From contig NZ_BMPO01000004.1 in NCBI RefSeq assembly GCF_014647635.1, positions 434,001 to 498,000 of the forward strand: 64,000 bases of DNA. The letters are read 5' to 3'. This DNA comes from Pseudomonas matsuisoli (lineage in GTDB: Bacteria > Pseudomonadota > Gammaproteobacteria > Pseudomonadales > Pseudomonadaceae). The position numbers and the translations under genes are program-made. The notes under the pieces were generated by a model. That model was given only the letters and a program-made list of their open reading frames with translations. It was not told where the DNA came from and did not search any database. This document shows positions 17,381 to 26,800 of this stretch, piece after piece; position 1 is the stretch's first letter; every line of letters starts with the position of its first letter.

Positions 17381-17872
17381 ATGCCTTTAGCCGGCCCGCC
17401 GTTGTTGTTCCTGCTCGGATTGCTGGTGTCCACGGCGATCCTGGGAACAGCGTTTTATCTCGAGCACGGGATTGGGCTCGCGCCTTGCGCGCTTTGCCTG
17501 ATACAGCGTGCATGCATGGCCGCTTTTGCGGTGGCCTGCCTCGCGGCTGTCGTGCATCGACCTAAGGCCTTCGGCCGGCGTATCTACGGTGCCGTGGCAC
17601 TGGCGTTCTCATCGTTCGGAGCGTTCAGCGCGGGTCGTCAGGTGTGGTTGCAGAATCTGCCGCGTGAAGGTTCATCCGACTGCCTCATGCCGTTGGAACG
17701 CATGCTGGACGAGATGACATTCCCTACCATGGTCAAGGCCATCTTCGACGGCTCGGCGGACTGCCTGCAAGTGAATTGGAGCCTGTACGGCATGAGCGTT
17801 GCGGAATGGAGCCTGCTGGCATTTGCAGGTTTCATGCTGCTGTCTGCTTTTCAATTGCTACGCCGACATTAG
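17381..17872 (+). CDS. dsbB: Disulfide bond formation protein DsbB
   Basis: A 163-residue protein with four TM segments that reoxidises DsbA and passes electrons to quinone. The first periplasmic loop holds the CxxC pair as APCALCLIQR (Cys36, Cys39). The second loop holds two more Cys: SSDCLMP and GSADCLQVNWSLYG. SVAEWSLLAF opens TM4, as in other Pseudomonas DsbB. MPLAGPP was taken as start because it matches family length; no strong ribosome-binding site is visible there. Confidence 0.93.
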   Translation: MPLAGPPLLFLLGLLVSTAILGTAFYLEHGIGLAPCALCLIQRACMAAFAVACLAAVVHRPKAFGRRIYGAVALAFSSFGAFSAGRQVWLQNLPREGSSDCLMPLERMLDEMTFPTMVKAIFDGSADCLQVNWSLYGMSVAEWSLLAFAGFMLLSAFQLLRRH

Positions 17873-18163
17873 GTGCAGTGCGTCTGGGTGGCTGAGCCTT
17901 GCGTTACGGCCAAGCCGGGGCAGATCGCCAGCAATCTGATGGAACAACCGGTTCCATGCCGTGTTCTTATTTTTTGCCGACTGAGGACTTGCATTGTCGA
18001 AAGCAGGTTTCCGACGGCCAGTCTTGTGGGCTGGATGGACACCGGCTTACTCTCCGGATGTCTTGAAACTCGTATGCGGCGTGCCATGCAGCGCGTCGTG
18101 GCACCCATGGCGGCCGGTTTGATCCGGTGTGTTGCCGATAATTTGTAGGGGAGTGAGGTCAAC

Positions 18164-18649
18164 ATGCTCAATAGCTGCGAGAACGTTCAAGAGCGCTGGG
18201 GCGGAGTCAATCAGTTGGTAGATCGCTGGCTTCACGCACGGCATGAGCTGATCAAGGCGTATGCCGACATGAATGACAAGGCCGAAGTAGAAGCGACCAC
18301 GGCAGAGAATCAGCGTGAATTTTGCGGCATCCTGCTGGACTACGTCTCAGCGGGCCATTTCGAAGTGTACGAGCAGTTGCTAGGTGAAGCCGAAGCCTTC
18401 GGTGACACGCGCGGTATCGACTTCGCCCATCAAATTTATCCCCGTATCGAAGCCAGCACCGAGGCGGTTCTTGCCTATAACGATGGCTGCGAGGCGCGCG
18501 CGTCCAATGCGAATGCGCAAGCCCAGTTCAAGCGTCTCGGTCAGATGTTGCAAGAGCGCTTCGAGCTCGAAGACTGCTTGATCGAGGTGCTGCACAAGGC
18601 GCACGAGCAAGCACAGACCGCACCTGAAGCCCCCACCGCATCGGCCTGA
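18164..18649 (+). CDS. rsd: Anti-sigma-70 factor Rsd / AlgQ
   Basis: The 161-residue helical protein starts MLNSCENVQERWGGVNQLVDRWLHARHELI and has DYVSAGHFEVYEQLLGEAEAFGD and ERFELEDCLIEVLHKAHEQA, all hallmarks of the Rsd/AlgQ family. It binds the housekeeping sigma factor and, in Pseudomonas, affects alginate and siderophore genes. GTAGGGGAGTGAGG sits ahead of the ATG. The 291-bp gap before it contains no gene and presumably its promoter. The place between dsbB and algP is conserved in the genus. Confidence 0.95.
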   Translation: MLNSCENVQERWGGVNQLVDRWLHARHELIKAYADMNDKAEVEATTAENQREFCGILLDYVSAGHFEVYEQLLGEAEAFGDTRGIDFAHQIYPRIEASTEAVLAYNDGCEARASNANAQAQFKRLGQMLQERFELEDCLIEVLHKAHEQAQTAPEAPTASA

Positions 18650-18686
18650 TCGTCATTGTCCCATGCGGTCGTTTGACTGAAATGGG

Positions 18687-18713
18687 GCCGCACCGTTTTT
18701 CGAGCGGTGCGGC
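18687..18713 (+). terminator. Stem-loop after rsd
   Basis: GCCGCACCG at 18687-18695 pairs with CGGTGCGGC at 18705-18713 around a 9-nt loop. There is no T-run, so it is a hairpin or weak terminator rather than a classic intrinsic terminator. Confidence 0.45.
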
Positions 18714-18810
18714 GTTCGGTGCCTATGCTTGTTGAACTCGCGCGCGACCGCTTTGCGATCGTCATCTGTGCTGACTAGTATGGGGGCCTGTTTCAGTCAG
18801 GAGGCTCGTT

Positions 18811-19803
18811 ATGTCAGCCAAAAAGAAGTCGTCGCCCGTCGCTACACCGCTTCATCTGCTGCAACAACTCTCACAGAGCCTGATCGACCATTTGGATGAG
18901 GCCTGCTCATCGGCACTGACCGATGCGGAAAAACTACTCGCCGATCATGAAAAGCAGCGCGGCAAAGCCCAAGAGAAGTTGCAGAGTGCGCGCGAAAAAC
19001 TGCAAAAGGCCACTGATGCCGGTAAGGCCAAAGCGCAGAACAAAGCATCCGGGAAGGTTGCCGAGCTCGAACCGCTGATCGCAGATCTCAAGACCCGCCA
19101 GGAACAAACCCTCACGTACATCGCGCAGCTCAAGCGCGACGTGCAGGAGACCCGCTCGCTCGCCAAAGGCATCGAGCAGGTTCAACTGGCCGCTAGCAAG
19201 GCATTGGTCGACCGCGATATGCCCGCCGCGAAAAAGAAGGCGGCGACCGCACCCGTTGCGAACAACCGCAAAGTGGCCGCTAAGACATCCCCGAGCAAAG
19301 CCTCCACTACGTCAGCCAAGCCGCTTCCTGCCGCCAGAACGACGCGCAAGCCCGTTACCGCAGCGGCGACGACGGCTCCAGCTAAACCAGCGAGTGCGCC
19401 GGCTAAAGCCAAGCCCACTGCCGCCGCTAAACCTCCCGTAGCAGCAAACAAGGCAACTCCTACGAAAGCGCAGCCGGTAAAAGCGAATAGCGCGGCGAAG
19501 AAGCCTACGGCGTCTAAGCCTGCGTCCGCTGCCAAGCCTGCTGCTGCCAAGACGCCCGCGGCCTCGAATGGCACAGCCAAGCCCGCTACAAAACCCGCTG
19601 CCGCCAAGAAACCGACGACGCCGGCCAAGCCTGTCGAAGGTGACACCGCGGTACCGGCGTTTACCACGCCTGCGTTAAATCCGGCTGCCGCCGTTCCCGC
19701 GGCGCGCAAGCCTGCGGCCAAGCCCAGTACCCGCAAAGCGCCGGTCAAGAACGTCCCCGTTAACTCGGTGGACACGTCGGACACGCCTGAAAAGCCGTCC
19801 TGA
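18811..19803 (+). CDS. algP: Histone H1-like protein AlgP (AlgR3)
   Basis: A 330-residue protein. The N-terminal part (about 1-145) is a helical coiled-coil region with MSAKKKS...LHLLQQLSQSLIDHLDEAC. The C-terminal part (about 145-320) is low-complexity Lys/Pro/Ala/Thr, made of AKPAAAK-, KPA- and KPTA-like units, resembling the tail of eukaryotic histone H1. It should bind DNA without sequence preference and was linked to algD activation in P. aeruginosa. The repeat region is prone to length variation. AGGAGG lies 8 bp before the ATG. Confidence 0.94.
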   Translation: MSAKKKSSPVATPLHLLQQLSQSLIDHLDEACSSALTDAEKLLADHEKQRGKAQEKLQSAREKLQKATDAGKAKAQNKASGKVAELEPLIADLKTRQEQTLTYIAQLKRDVQETRSLAKGIEQVQLAASKALVDRDMPAAKKKAATAPVANNRKVAAKTSPSKASTTSAKPLPAARTTRKPVTAAATTAPAKPASAPAKAKPTAAAKPPVAANKATPTKAQPVKANSAAKKPTASKPASAAKPAAAKTPAASNGTAKPATKPAAAKKPTTPAKPVEGDTAVPAFTTPALNPAAAVPAARKPAAKPSTRKAPVKNVPVNSVDTSDTPEKPS

Positions 19804-19818
19804 TACGTGTGTATTCTG

Positions 19819-19845
19819 ACAGCTCGGCATTGGCTGCCGGGCTGT
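19819..19845. terminator. Stem-loop between convergent algP and the TIGR02444-type gene
   Basis: ACAGCTCGGC (19819-19828) pairs with GCCGGGCTGT (19836-19845), with one G-T pair and a 7-nt loop. It lies midway between two converging genes. No strong T-run follows on either strand. Confidence 0.5.
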
Positions 19846-19863
19846 AAGTGCGGGACGTTCCGC

Positions 19864-20319
19864 TTACGCACCGCCACGCAAGCGTTCGATCAGGCGTTGC
19901 GTGGCTGCGTCATCACGGGCGATCTGCGTTGCGCTTGTGAGCCAGTTGGGCGAAGGCGTTCGGCCTTTCGGCCATGACGCGGTCGCTGTCTCCAGGCGCT
20001 CCAACAAAATACGTTCACCGTCGAGTTCGAGGCGTTTGAGCCGTTCACGCAGCGCGCTCAGCGCGGTGTCCTCGCGTGCGCCTTCCTTCCAGTCACGTCG
20101 GATGCGCCGCAACGGGGCGATGACGTGGTCCTGCCACGAGGACGCGATGCCTTGCAGCGATGCGAAGCGCGCGGGCTCGAAGGGCGTACCGTTGGCGAAG
20201 AGCCATGCGCAGCAGAGCAACAGGCACACGTCCACGCCGCGCTCCTGAAGCGCGAGGCAATCCGCCTCGACGCCAGGCCGAGCGTAAAAATCCAGTGCGA
20301 AATCCCACAGTTTCAGCAT
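19864..20319 (-). CDS. TIGR02444-family protein of unknown function
   Basis: The 151-residue protein matches the conserved proteobacterial family whose members begin LWDFALDFYARPGVEADCLALQERGVDVCLLL and continue WLFANG, WQDHVIAPLRRIRR and LKRLELDGERILLERLE. No enzyme motif is evident and the family role is unknown. MLKLWDF with GAGGGG upstream is preferred to a GTG six codons earlier. It is convergent with algP and divergent from yheS, the usual genus order. Confidence 0.85.
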   Translation of the reverse strand: MLKLWDFALDFYARPGVEADCLALQERGVDVCLLLCCAWLFANGTPFEPARFASLQGIASSWQDHVIAPLRRIRRDWKEGAREDTALSALRERLKRLELDGERILLERLETATASWPKGRTPSPNWLTSATQIARDDAATQRLIERLRGGA

Positions 20320-20395
20320 GCCTCGTATTCCCCTCACGCGCCCCTAAGGACGTTAGATACGCCCTTGGGCCAACCTGATAAAATCCGCGCCCACT

Positions 20396-22312
20396 ATGAT
20401 CCGACTTCAGAATCTTACGTTACAACGGGGTCCGCAGCGCTTGCTCGAAGGCGCGGAGTTGACCCTGCACGCGGGCCAGAAAGCAGGCCTCATTGGTGCC
20501 AACGGCGCGGGCAAGTCCAGTCTGTTCGCCTTGCTTCGTGGGCATCTTGGACCAGATGCCGGCGATTGCCAGATGCCTCCTGATTGGCGCATTGCACACA
20601 TGCGGCAGGAGGTGGACACGCTCGACCGCCTAGCGGTGGATTACGTTCTAGACGGTGATCTCGAGCTGCGGCGCATCCAGGCCGCGCTGCAGGCTGCCGA
20701 AGCCGCCCATGACGGTACTGCGCAAGCACGGCTGCACAGCGAGTTCGACAGCGTCGATGGCTACAGCGCCGAAGCACGTGCGCGCAAGTTGCTCGCCGGT
20801 CTGGGTTTCGACAACGCGCAAATGGATCGCCGCGTCGGTGACTTTTCTGGCGGATGGCGCATGCGCCTGAATCTTGCCCAGGCACTGATGTGCCCCTCGG
20901 ACCTGCTGTTGCTGGACGAGCCGACGAACCACCTCGATTTGGATGCCATCCTGTGGCTGGAGGGTTGGCTGCGCAGCTATCCCGGGACGTTGCTGCTGAT
21001 TTCTCACGACCGTGACTTCCTTGATGCCGTTGTCGATCACATCGCGCATCTCGAGCAGCGCAAGCTCACGCTCTATCGCGGCGGCTACTCTGCGTTCGAG
21101 CGTACTCGGGCAGAACGGTTGGCCCAACAGCAGCAAGCGTTCGAGAAGCAGCAAGCGCAACGCGCGCACATGGAAGATTTCATTCGCCGTTTCAAGGCGA
21201 AAGCCACGAAGGCGCGCCAGGCACAAAGTCGCATCAAAGCGTTGGAACGGCTGGAGGAACTGGCGCCGGCTCATGTCGACTCACCGTTCGATTTCAGCTT
21301 CCGTGAGGCGGACAAGGTCTCCAGCCCGTTGCTCGACCTGAGTGAAGGCGCACTGGGTTATGAAGGCCGCGCGGTACTGGAAAAGGTCAAGCTACAGCTC
21401 GTGCCGGGGGCGCGTATCGGCCTGCTCGGCCCGAACGGTGCAGGCAAGTCGACACTGATCAAGACCTTGTCAGGCGATCTGGCGCCGGTCGCGGGAGCGT
21501 TGTCCCGGGGCGAAAACCTCGTCGTCGGCTATTTCGCCCAGCATCAGCTGGATGCCCTGGACCCGGCAGCGAGTCCACTCTTGCATGTTCAACGGATCGC
21601 GCCGGGTGAACGAGAGCAAACATTACGTGATTTCCTTGGGGGGTTCGATTTCCGAGGTGAGCGGTGCGATGAGGCGGTGCGTAATTTTTCCGGCGGAGAG
21701 AAAGCGCGGTTGGCACTGGCGCTGATCGCATGGGGTAAGCCCAATCTGCTGTTGCTCGATGAGCCGACCAACCACCTTGATCTGGAGATGCGCCTTGCCC
21801 TGACGATGGCGCTGCAGGATTTCGAGGGCGCCGTTCTGGTGGTGTCCCACGATCGACATCTGCTCAAGAGCACGACGGACCAGTTTTTCCTCGTGGCCGA
21901 AGGGCGTGTCCAGCCATTCGATGGCGATTTGGAAGACTACGCGCGTTGGCTCCTGGATCACCGTGCGCGGCAGTCATCGACAACGTCTGCGGTTGCCGAG
22001 AGCGAAGGCGAAAAGACGGACAAGCGCGCACAGCGCCAAGCTGCGGCGTCCCTGCGGCAATTGCTCGCGCCTCACAAGCGCAAAGCGGACAAGCTGGAAA
22101 AAGAACTGGGGACCGTACAACAGGCGCTTGCCGAAGTCGAAGAGCGTCTGGGTGAGGCGGGCCTGTACGAGGCGGCGCGCAAGGACGAACTCAAGACGCT
22201 GCTCAATCAGCAGGCGGGATTGAAAGGCCAGGAAAGTGAGCTCGAAGAGGCCTGGCTGGTTGCGCTCGAGGAACTCGAGGACTTGCAGCGCCACTTAGAG
22301 GAGGCGAATTGA
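20396..22312 (+). CDS. yheS: ABC-F family ATPase YheS
   Basis: A 638-residue soluble protein with two ABC ATPase domains and no TM, as in ribosome-acting ABC-F proteins. Domain 1 has Walker A GANGAGKSS (about 34-42), signature FSGGWRMRLNLAQAL and Walker B LLLLDEPTNHLD. Domain 2 has GPNGAGKST, FSGGEKARLALAL and LLLLDEPTNHLD. Between them is the charged linker of the ABC-F class (FIRRFKAKATKARQAQSRIK), and the C-terminal 100 residues form a coiled coil. Length and sequence match E. coli YheS along the chain. It probably acts on stalled ribosomes. The mscS-like gene overlaps its stop by one base. Confidence 0.95.
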   Translation: MIRLQNLTLQRGPQRLLEGAELTLHAGQKAGLIGANGAGKSSLFALLRGHLGPDAGDCQMPPDWRIAHMRQEVDTLDRLAVDYVLDGDLELRRIQAALQAAEAAHDGTAQARLHSEFDSVDGYSAEARARKLLAGLGFDNAQMDRRVGDFSGGWRMRLNLAQALMCPSDLLLLDEPTNHLDLDAILWLEGWLRSYPGTLLLISHDRDFLDAVVDHIAHLEQRKLTLYRGGYSAFERTRAERLAQQQQAFEKQQAQRAHMEDFIRRFKAKATKARQAQSRIKALERLEELAPAHVDSPFDFSFREADKVSSPLLDLSEGALGYEGRAVLEKVKLQLVPGARIGLLGPNGAGKSTLIKTLSGDLAPVAGALSRGENLVVGYFAQHQLDALDPAASPLLHVQRIAPGEREQTLRDFLGGFDFRGERCDEAVRNFSGGEKARLALALIAWGKPNLLLLDEPTNHLDLEMRLALTMALQDFEGAVLVVSHDRHLLKSTTDQFFLVAEGRVQPFDGDLEDYARWLLDHRARQSSTTSAVAESEGEKTDKRAQRQAAASLRQLLAPHKRKADKLEKELGTVQQALAEVEERLGEAGLYEAARKDELKTLLNQQAGLKGQESELEEAWLVALEELEDLQRHLEEAN

Positions 22313-22854
22313 TGGAGCGGTACGAGGAGATCCTGTTGGCTTGGAGTGTGCCGCTGGTTCGCTTCGGCCAGGTGCTGTTGATTCTCTTGTTGGCGTGGCT
22401 AGCGCAGCGCGTGGTAACGCGCGCAATAACGCGCCTTGGGCACCGTTATGCGTCGTTACCGCGAGAAGTGCTGCTTCCGCTGCGGGGCGTCCTGCGATGG
22501 CTGATTCTGGGCAGCGCATTCATGCTGGTGCTGGAGCGCTTTGGCGTTTCCGCGCAGGTGCTGTGGACGGCGCTTACCGGCTTCGCGGCAGTAGCGGCGG
22601 TGGCGTTTTTCGCCATCTGGAGCGTGCTGTCGAATATGTTCTGCGCGGTGTTGATTTTTTCCATGGGCCCGTTTCGGCTGGGCGATACCGTCGAGGTGGT
22701 CGACACCGCCGATAAGCCTGGCATCAAGGGCCGCGTCATTCTCATCAACTTGTTCTACGTCACGCTGGAAGATGTCTCCGAAGAGGGCGCTGGTGCGTTG
22801 GTCCAGGTGCCTAACACGTTGTTCTTCCAGAAGGCTGTCCGGCGCTGGCGCTGA
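22312..22854 (+). CDS. Short MscS-family mechanosensitive channel-like protein
   Basis: A 180-residue membrane protein with about three TM segments (near 12-30, 60-78 and 85-110). The pore-lining TM3 is rich in Ala/Gly/Val (TALTGFAAVAAVAFFAIWSVLSNMFCAVLI) and leads into the MscS beta-domain (FRLGDTVEVVD...GRVILINLFYVTLED...VQVPNTLFFQKAVRR). The chain ends right after the beta-domain; the alpha/beta C-terminal domain of E. coli MscS (286 aa) is absent. AGAGGAGG lies 8 bp before the ATG, which is coupled to the yheS stop (TGATG). Confidence 0.87.
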   Translation: MERYEEILLAWSVPLVRFGQVLLILLLAWLAQRVVTRAITRLGHRYASLPREVLLPLRGVLRWLILGSAFMLVLERFGVSAQVLWTALTGFAAVAAVAFFAIWSVLSNMFCAVLIFSMGPFRLGDTVEVVDTADKPGIKGRVILINLFYVTLEDVSEEGAGALVQVPNTLFFQKAVRRWR

Positions 22855-22865
22855 GAGAGGGCTTT

Positions 22866-23498
22866 ATGTCTTTTGCAAATTGGCTGCCGTATTTCCTTGC
22901 ATGCTGGGTCATCAGCATTTCGCCCGGTGCGGGCGCGGTTGCGTCGATGGCAAGCGGGCTGACGCTTGGTTTTCGGCGCGGTTACTGGACCGTTCTGGGG
23001 TTGCAGCTCGGGCTAGTGTTACAGATTGCCATCGTCGCGGCGGGTGTCGGTGCGTTGATCGCGACCTCCAGTCTGGCATTCGCTTTCATCAAATGGTTCG
23101 GTGTGGCGTATCTGTTGTTTCTCGCTTACCGGCAATGGCGCGCCCCCGTTGTGGACGTCGATAGCACGCAGGCTGCACCCGTGTCGGATCGCGCTTCGGC
23201 GCTCGTGCTGCGCGGATTCCTCATCAATGCCAGCAATCCGAAAGCGACCGTGTTCATGCTTGCCGTGCTGCCCCAGTTCATCCAGCCGCAGTTGCCGCTT
23301 TTGCCACAGTACGTGGTCATCACCGTCACCATGGTCATCGTGGATATGATCGTCATGGCGGGGTACACCGGGCTCGCTGCAAAGGTGCTGCGCCTGCTGC
23401 GGTCTCCGCGTCAGCAACGCCTCATGAACCGGACATTCGCCGGTTTGTTCGGTACCGCTGCGTTGTTGTTGGCCAGTATTCGCCGAGCGGGTGCTTGA
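22866..23498 (+). CDS. LysE/RhtB family transporter
   Basis: A 210-residue protein with about six TM segments. ISPGAGAVASMASGLTLGFRRGYW is the N-terminal export motif and FLINASNPKATVFMLAVLPQFI the central one. Such proteins export amino acids (homoserine, threonine, leucine and similar). It starts 11 bp after the MscS-like gene, and the YaiI-type gene overlaps its stop, so the three are likely one transcript with yheS. Substrate unknown. Confidence 0.88.
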   Translation: MSFANWLPYFLACWVISISPGAGAVASMASGLTLGFRRGYWTVLGLQLGLVLQIAIVAAGVGALIATSSLAFAFIKWFGVAYLLFLAYRQWRAPVVDVDSTQAAPVSDRASALVLRGFLINASNPKATVFMLAVLPQFIQPQLPLLPQYVVITVTMVIVDMIVMAGYTGLAAKVLRLLRSPRQQRLMNRTFAGLFGTAALLLASIRRAGA

Positions 23499-23947
23499 TG
23501 CGGGTATGGATCGACGCGGATGCCTGCCCGAAGGCGGCCAAAGACCAGGTCGTGAAGTTCGCGCTCAAGCGCAAGTTCGAGGTGGTGCTGGTGGCGGGGC
23601 AAGGGCAAGTCAAGCCGCCCTTCGTGTGTGTTCGCCTGATCGTGGTACCCGCCGGCCCGGATGCCGCGGATGATCATTTGGTCGAGCACGCCGAGCCCGG
23701 GGATCTCGTGATCTGCAGTGATATTCCCTTGGCTGATCGCTTGGTGAAGAAGGGCGTCGCAGCCCTCGATCCACGTGGCCAGGAGTTTACCGAGCGCAAC
23801 ATGGGTGATCGTCTGGCGACGCGGAATCTATTCACCGACCTGCGTGAGCAGGGGCAGGTCGGTGGTGGTCAGGCGGTTTACGGTGAAAAGGACAAGCAGG
23901 CGTTTTCCAATGGGCTGGATCGCGTGCTGACGAGGTTGATGCGGTAG
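23498..23947 (+). CDS. YaiI/YqxD family protein (DUF188)
   Basis: A 149-residue protein with the family motifs MRVWIDADACPKAAKDQV at the N-terminus and the acidic pattern PGDLVICSDIPLADRLVKKG, resembling PIN-domain-like nucleases. It ends FTDLREQGQVGGG...FSNGLDRVL. The biochemical role is not established. The start ATG overlaps the previous stop (TGATG). Confidence 0.9.
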   Translation: MRVWIDADACPKAAKDQVVKFALKRKFEVVLVAGQGQVKPPFVCVRLIVVPAGPDAADDHLVEHAEPGDLVICSDIPLADRLVKKGVAALDPRGQEFTERNMGDRLATRNLFTDLREQGQVGGGQAVYGEKDKQAFSNGLDRVLTRLMR

Positions 23948-23999
23948 GTTGAAGGATTTGGGCGATTCAACCTTCGAAGGCGTCGTGGCGGCAATTGCG

Positions 24000-24043
24000 T
24001 TCGCGGGCAAGCGGATCGCCGCCCGGCCCGCTCCTACAGAGGA
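24000..24043. repeat. REP-like element, near-identical to one at 47205
   Basis: The stretch TTCGCGGGCAAGCGGATCGC and its continuation to GCTCCTACAG recurs at 47204-47246 almost base for base. It is one arm of a REP pair there; here it stands as a single copy. Confidence 0.7.
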
Positions 24044-24090
24044 TATGTGTTACCTACGTTACGGTAGATGACCACGGTTCTGTAGGGCAT

Positions 24091-24180
24091 GTAGGGGCGG
24101 TCGGGCCGCGATCGGTCGGGCCGCGATCGGTCGGGCCGCGATCGGTCGGGTCCGCTAAGGCGACTGAAGTCGCCCCCTAC
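24091..24180. repeat. REP element containing a 15-bp tandem repeat
   Basis: GTAGGGGCG at 24091 and CGCCCCCTAC ending at 24180 form inverted ends. Between them TCGGGCCGCGATCGG is repeated head-to-tail three times (24101-24115, 24116-24130, 24131-24145), plus a partial TCGGG. The unit itself includes the GCGATCG palindrome. This looks like slippage inside a REP loop. Confidence 0.8.
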
Positions 24181-24200
24181 AAGAGTCCCCCTACAAGGCG

Positions 24201-24854
24201 TTAGGCTAATTCCAGCACACGATCTACGAGCTTGGTGATGCCGCTCGCGGCTTCGCTGATGGACTTCGCCAGCATATAGGCAGGCGTCGTCACCAGCTTT
24301 CGGTTGGTATCTTCGACAATCCCGTCGACGTCGCACGGCTTGTGTACACCGCCCATTTTTTCGATGGCTGCCGCGGTGTCTGCGTCGTGGCCGATGGTGC
24401 ATTCCACGCCTTCACCGAAGATGCGTGCGGACATCGCCGGGGAGATGCAGATCAAGCCAATCGGTTTACGCGCGTCGGCGAATGCCTGGGCCAATTGCAA
24501 TACGTCGGGCTGGACGCTGCAATCGGCGCCTTTGATGGCGAAATCACACAGATTCTTCGCGGAGCCAAAACCGCCGGGGACGATCAGCGCATCGAAGTCT
24601 TCCATGCGCGCCTCGCGAACGTCCTTGATCTCGCCCCGCGCGATACGGGCGGCCTCGACCAGGGTGTTGCGCTTTTCCGGCATCTCTTCACCGTTAAGGT
24701 GGTTGATCACGTGCATCTGTTCGACGTTGGGCGCGAAGCACTGCACTTGCGCACCCTGCTGGTCGAGGCGCAGCAGTGTGAGCACGCTTTCGTGGATTTC
24801 GGCGCCATCGTAGACACCGCAGCCGGACAGGATGACAGCAACGCGTTTGCTCAT
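24201..24854 (-). CDS. elbB: Isoprenoid biosynthesis glyoxalase ElbB (DJ-1/PfpI-like)
   Basis: A 217-residue protein of the DJ-1/PfpI superfamily. Its family features are VILSGCGVYDGAEIHESVLTLL, the nucleophile-site region VPGGFGSAKNLCDFA, and GLICISPAMSARIFGEGVECTIG with the candidate catalytic Cys. E. coli ElbB has weak glyoxalase III activity and improves isoprenoid output; the natural role is uncertain. AGAGG lies 8 bp before MSKRVAV, so the 33 codons upstream in frame were excluded. Confidence 0.92.
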   Translation of the reverse strand: MSKRVAVILSGCGVYDGAEIHESVLTLLRLDQQGAQVQCFAPNVEQMHVINHLNGEEMPEKRNTLVEAARIARGEIKDVREARMEDFDALIVPGGFGSAKNLCDFAIKGADCSVQPDVLQLAQAFADARKPIGLICISPAMSARIFGEGVECTIGHDADTAAAIEKMGGVHKPCDVDGIVEDTNRKLVTTPAYMLAKSISEAASGITKLVDRVLELA

Positions 24855-24984
24855 GACGGGTTCCTCTTGGATCTTGGAGAGATGTGAATGGCTCCGGGCG
24901 GGTAGCTCCCGGCGGCTAGCCCCAGTAGGTGCCCGATAGGCCACGTGACACATTCGAACGCACCCGGTAGCGCGCGTTCGGCGG

Positions 24985-25539
24985 CTATTCGCCCGAGTCG
25001 CGTCGTCGTCGGTACAGCCAGACCAACAAACCCAGCAGGACCAGTGCCCCGAGGAGATACATCTGGTAGAGATGGAAATCTTCGATCACCGCGGTCAGCG
25101 CGTAGCCCAGGTTGTAGCCGATCGCGCCGAGTGCCACCGCCCAGATGATGGCCCCGATGCCGTCGAGAACGAGGTAACGTCGCCAGGAATAGCCGGACAA
25201 TCCGATGACGATGGGCATGACGGTACGCATGCCCCAGAAGAACCGAAAGCAAAGCACCCAAAGATCCGGGTGCAACGCTAGGAGCGCCTGTGCTTTATCG
25301 CCTAGCGCACGCCAGCTAGGGCGGCGGGCAAGGATGCGACGGCCATGCCGCCGACCGAGGAAGTACCAGAGTTGATCGCTAGCGAAGGTGCCGACGAAGA
25401 CACAGGCAACGACCCATTCGATTTGCAGGTAGCCCCGAAAAGCGAGGAAGGAAGCCAGCAGAATCGACATTTCGCCTTCGAGGAAGGTGCCGAGTACGAC
25501 GGCGGGGTAGCCTGCCTGCTGGAGAAGCTGTTCGAGCAT
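24985..25539 (-). CDS. DedA family membrane protein
   Basis: A 184-residue inner-membrane protein with the DedA/SNARE-associated pattern: GTFLEGEMSILLASFLAFRGYL near the start (E-x-x-x-P/L region), FVGTFASDQLWYFLGRRHG, and FRFFWGMRTVMPIVIGLSGYSWRRYLVLDGIGAIIWA, which contains the conserved F-R-F-x-x-x-x-R. Members flip phospholipids or undecaprenyl phosphate. It is one of the shorter DedA forms. The ATG lies about 230 bp from hemB, divergent. Confidence 0.9.
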   Translation of the reverse strand: MLEQLLQQAGYPAVVLGTFLEGEMSILLASFLAFRGYLQIEWVVACVFVGTFASDQLWYFLGRRHGRRILARRPSWRALGDKAQALLALHPDLWVLCFRFFWGMRTVMPIVIGLSGYSWRRYLVLDGIGAIIWAVALGAIGYNLGYALTAVIEDFHLYQMYLLGALVLLGLLVWLYRRRRDSGE

Positions 25540-25697
25540 GGATACGACCGGGTGAGGTAGGCGAGCAGTCTATGCTCTGGGGCTGGCGAGGGAAAGCCGA
25601 AGGCGAATCCAGTCATGTCCAGGTCGCATTGCGATCGTTCTGGAACCGGCGCGCAATGGAGAGATGTGACGCGTGGTCGCATCGGGGAGTCGGTTAG

Positions 25698-26783
<1,086 letters not shown>

Positions 26784-26800
26784 GCCCTACGGGACCTGTA

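Noticed and set aside
19182-19877. 231-codon minus-strand frame rich in Ala/Gly/Val
   Set aside because: It mirrors the Lys/Pro/Ala repeats of algP; the composition is an artefact of that low-complexity DNA.
24101-24150. Possible CRISPR-like array
   Set aside because: The 15-bp units are directly adjacent with no spacers and lie inside a REP element.
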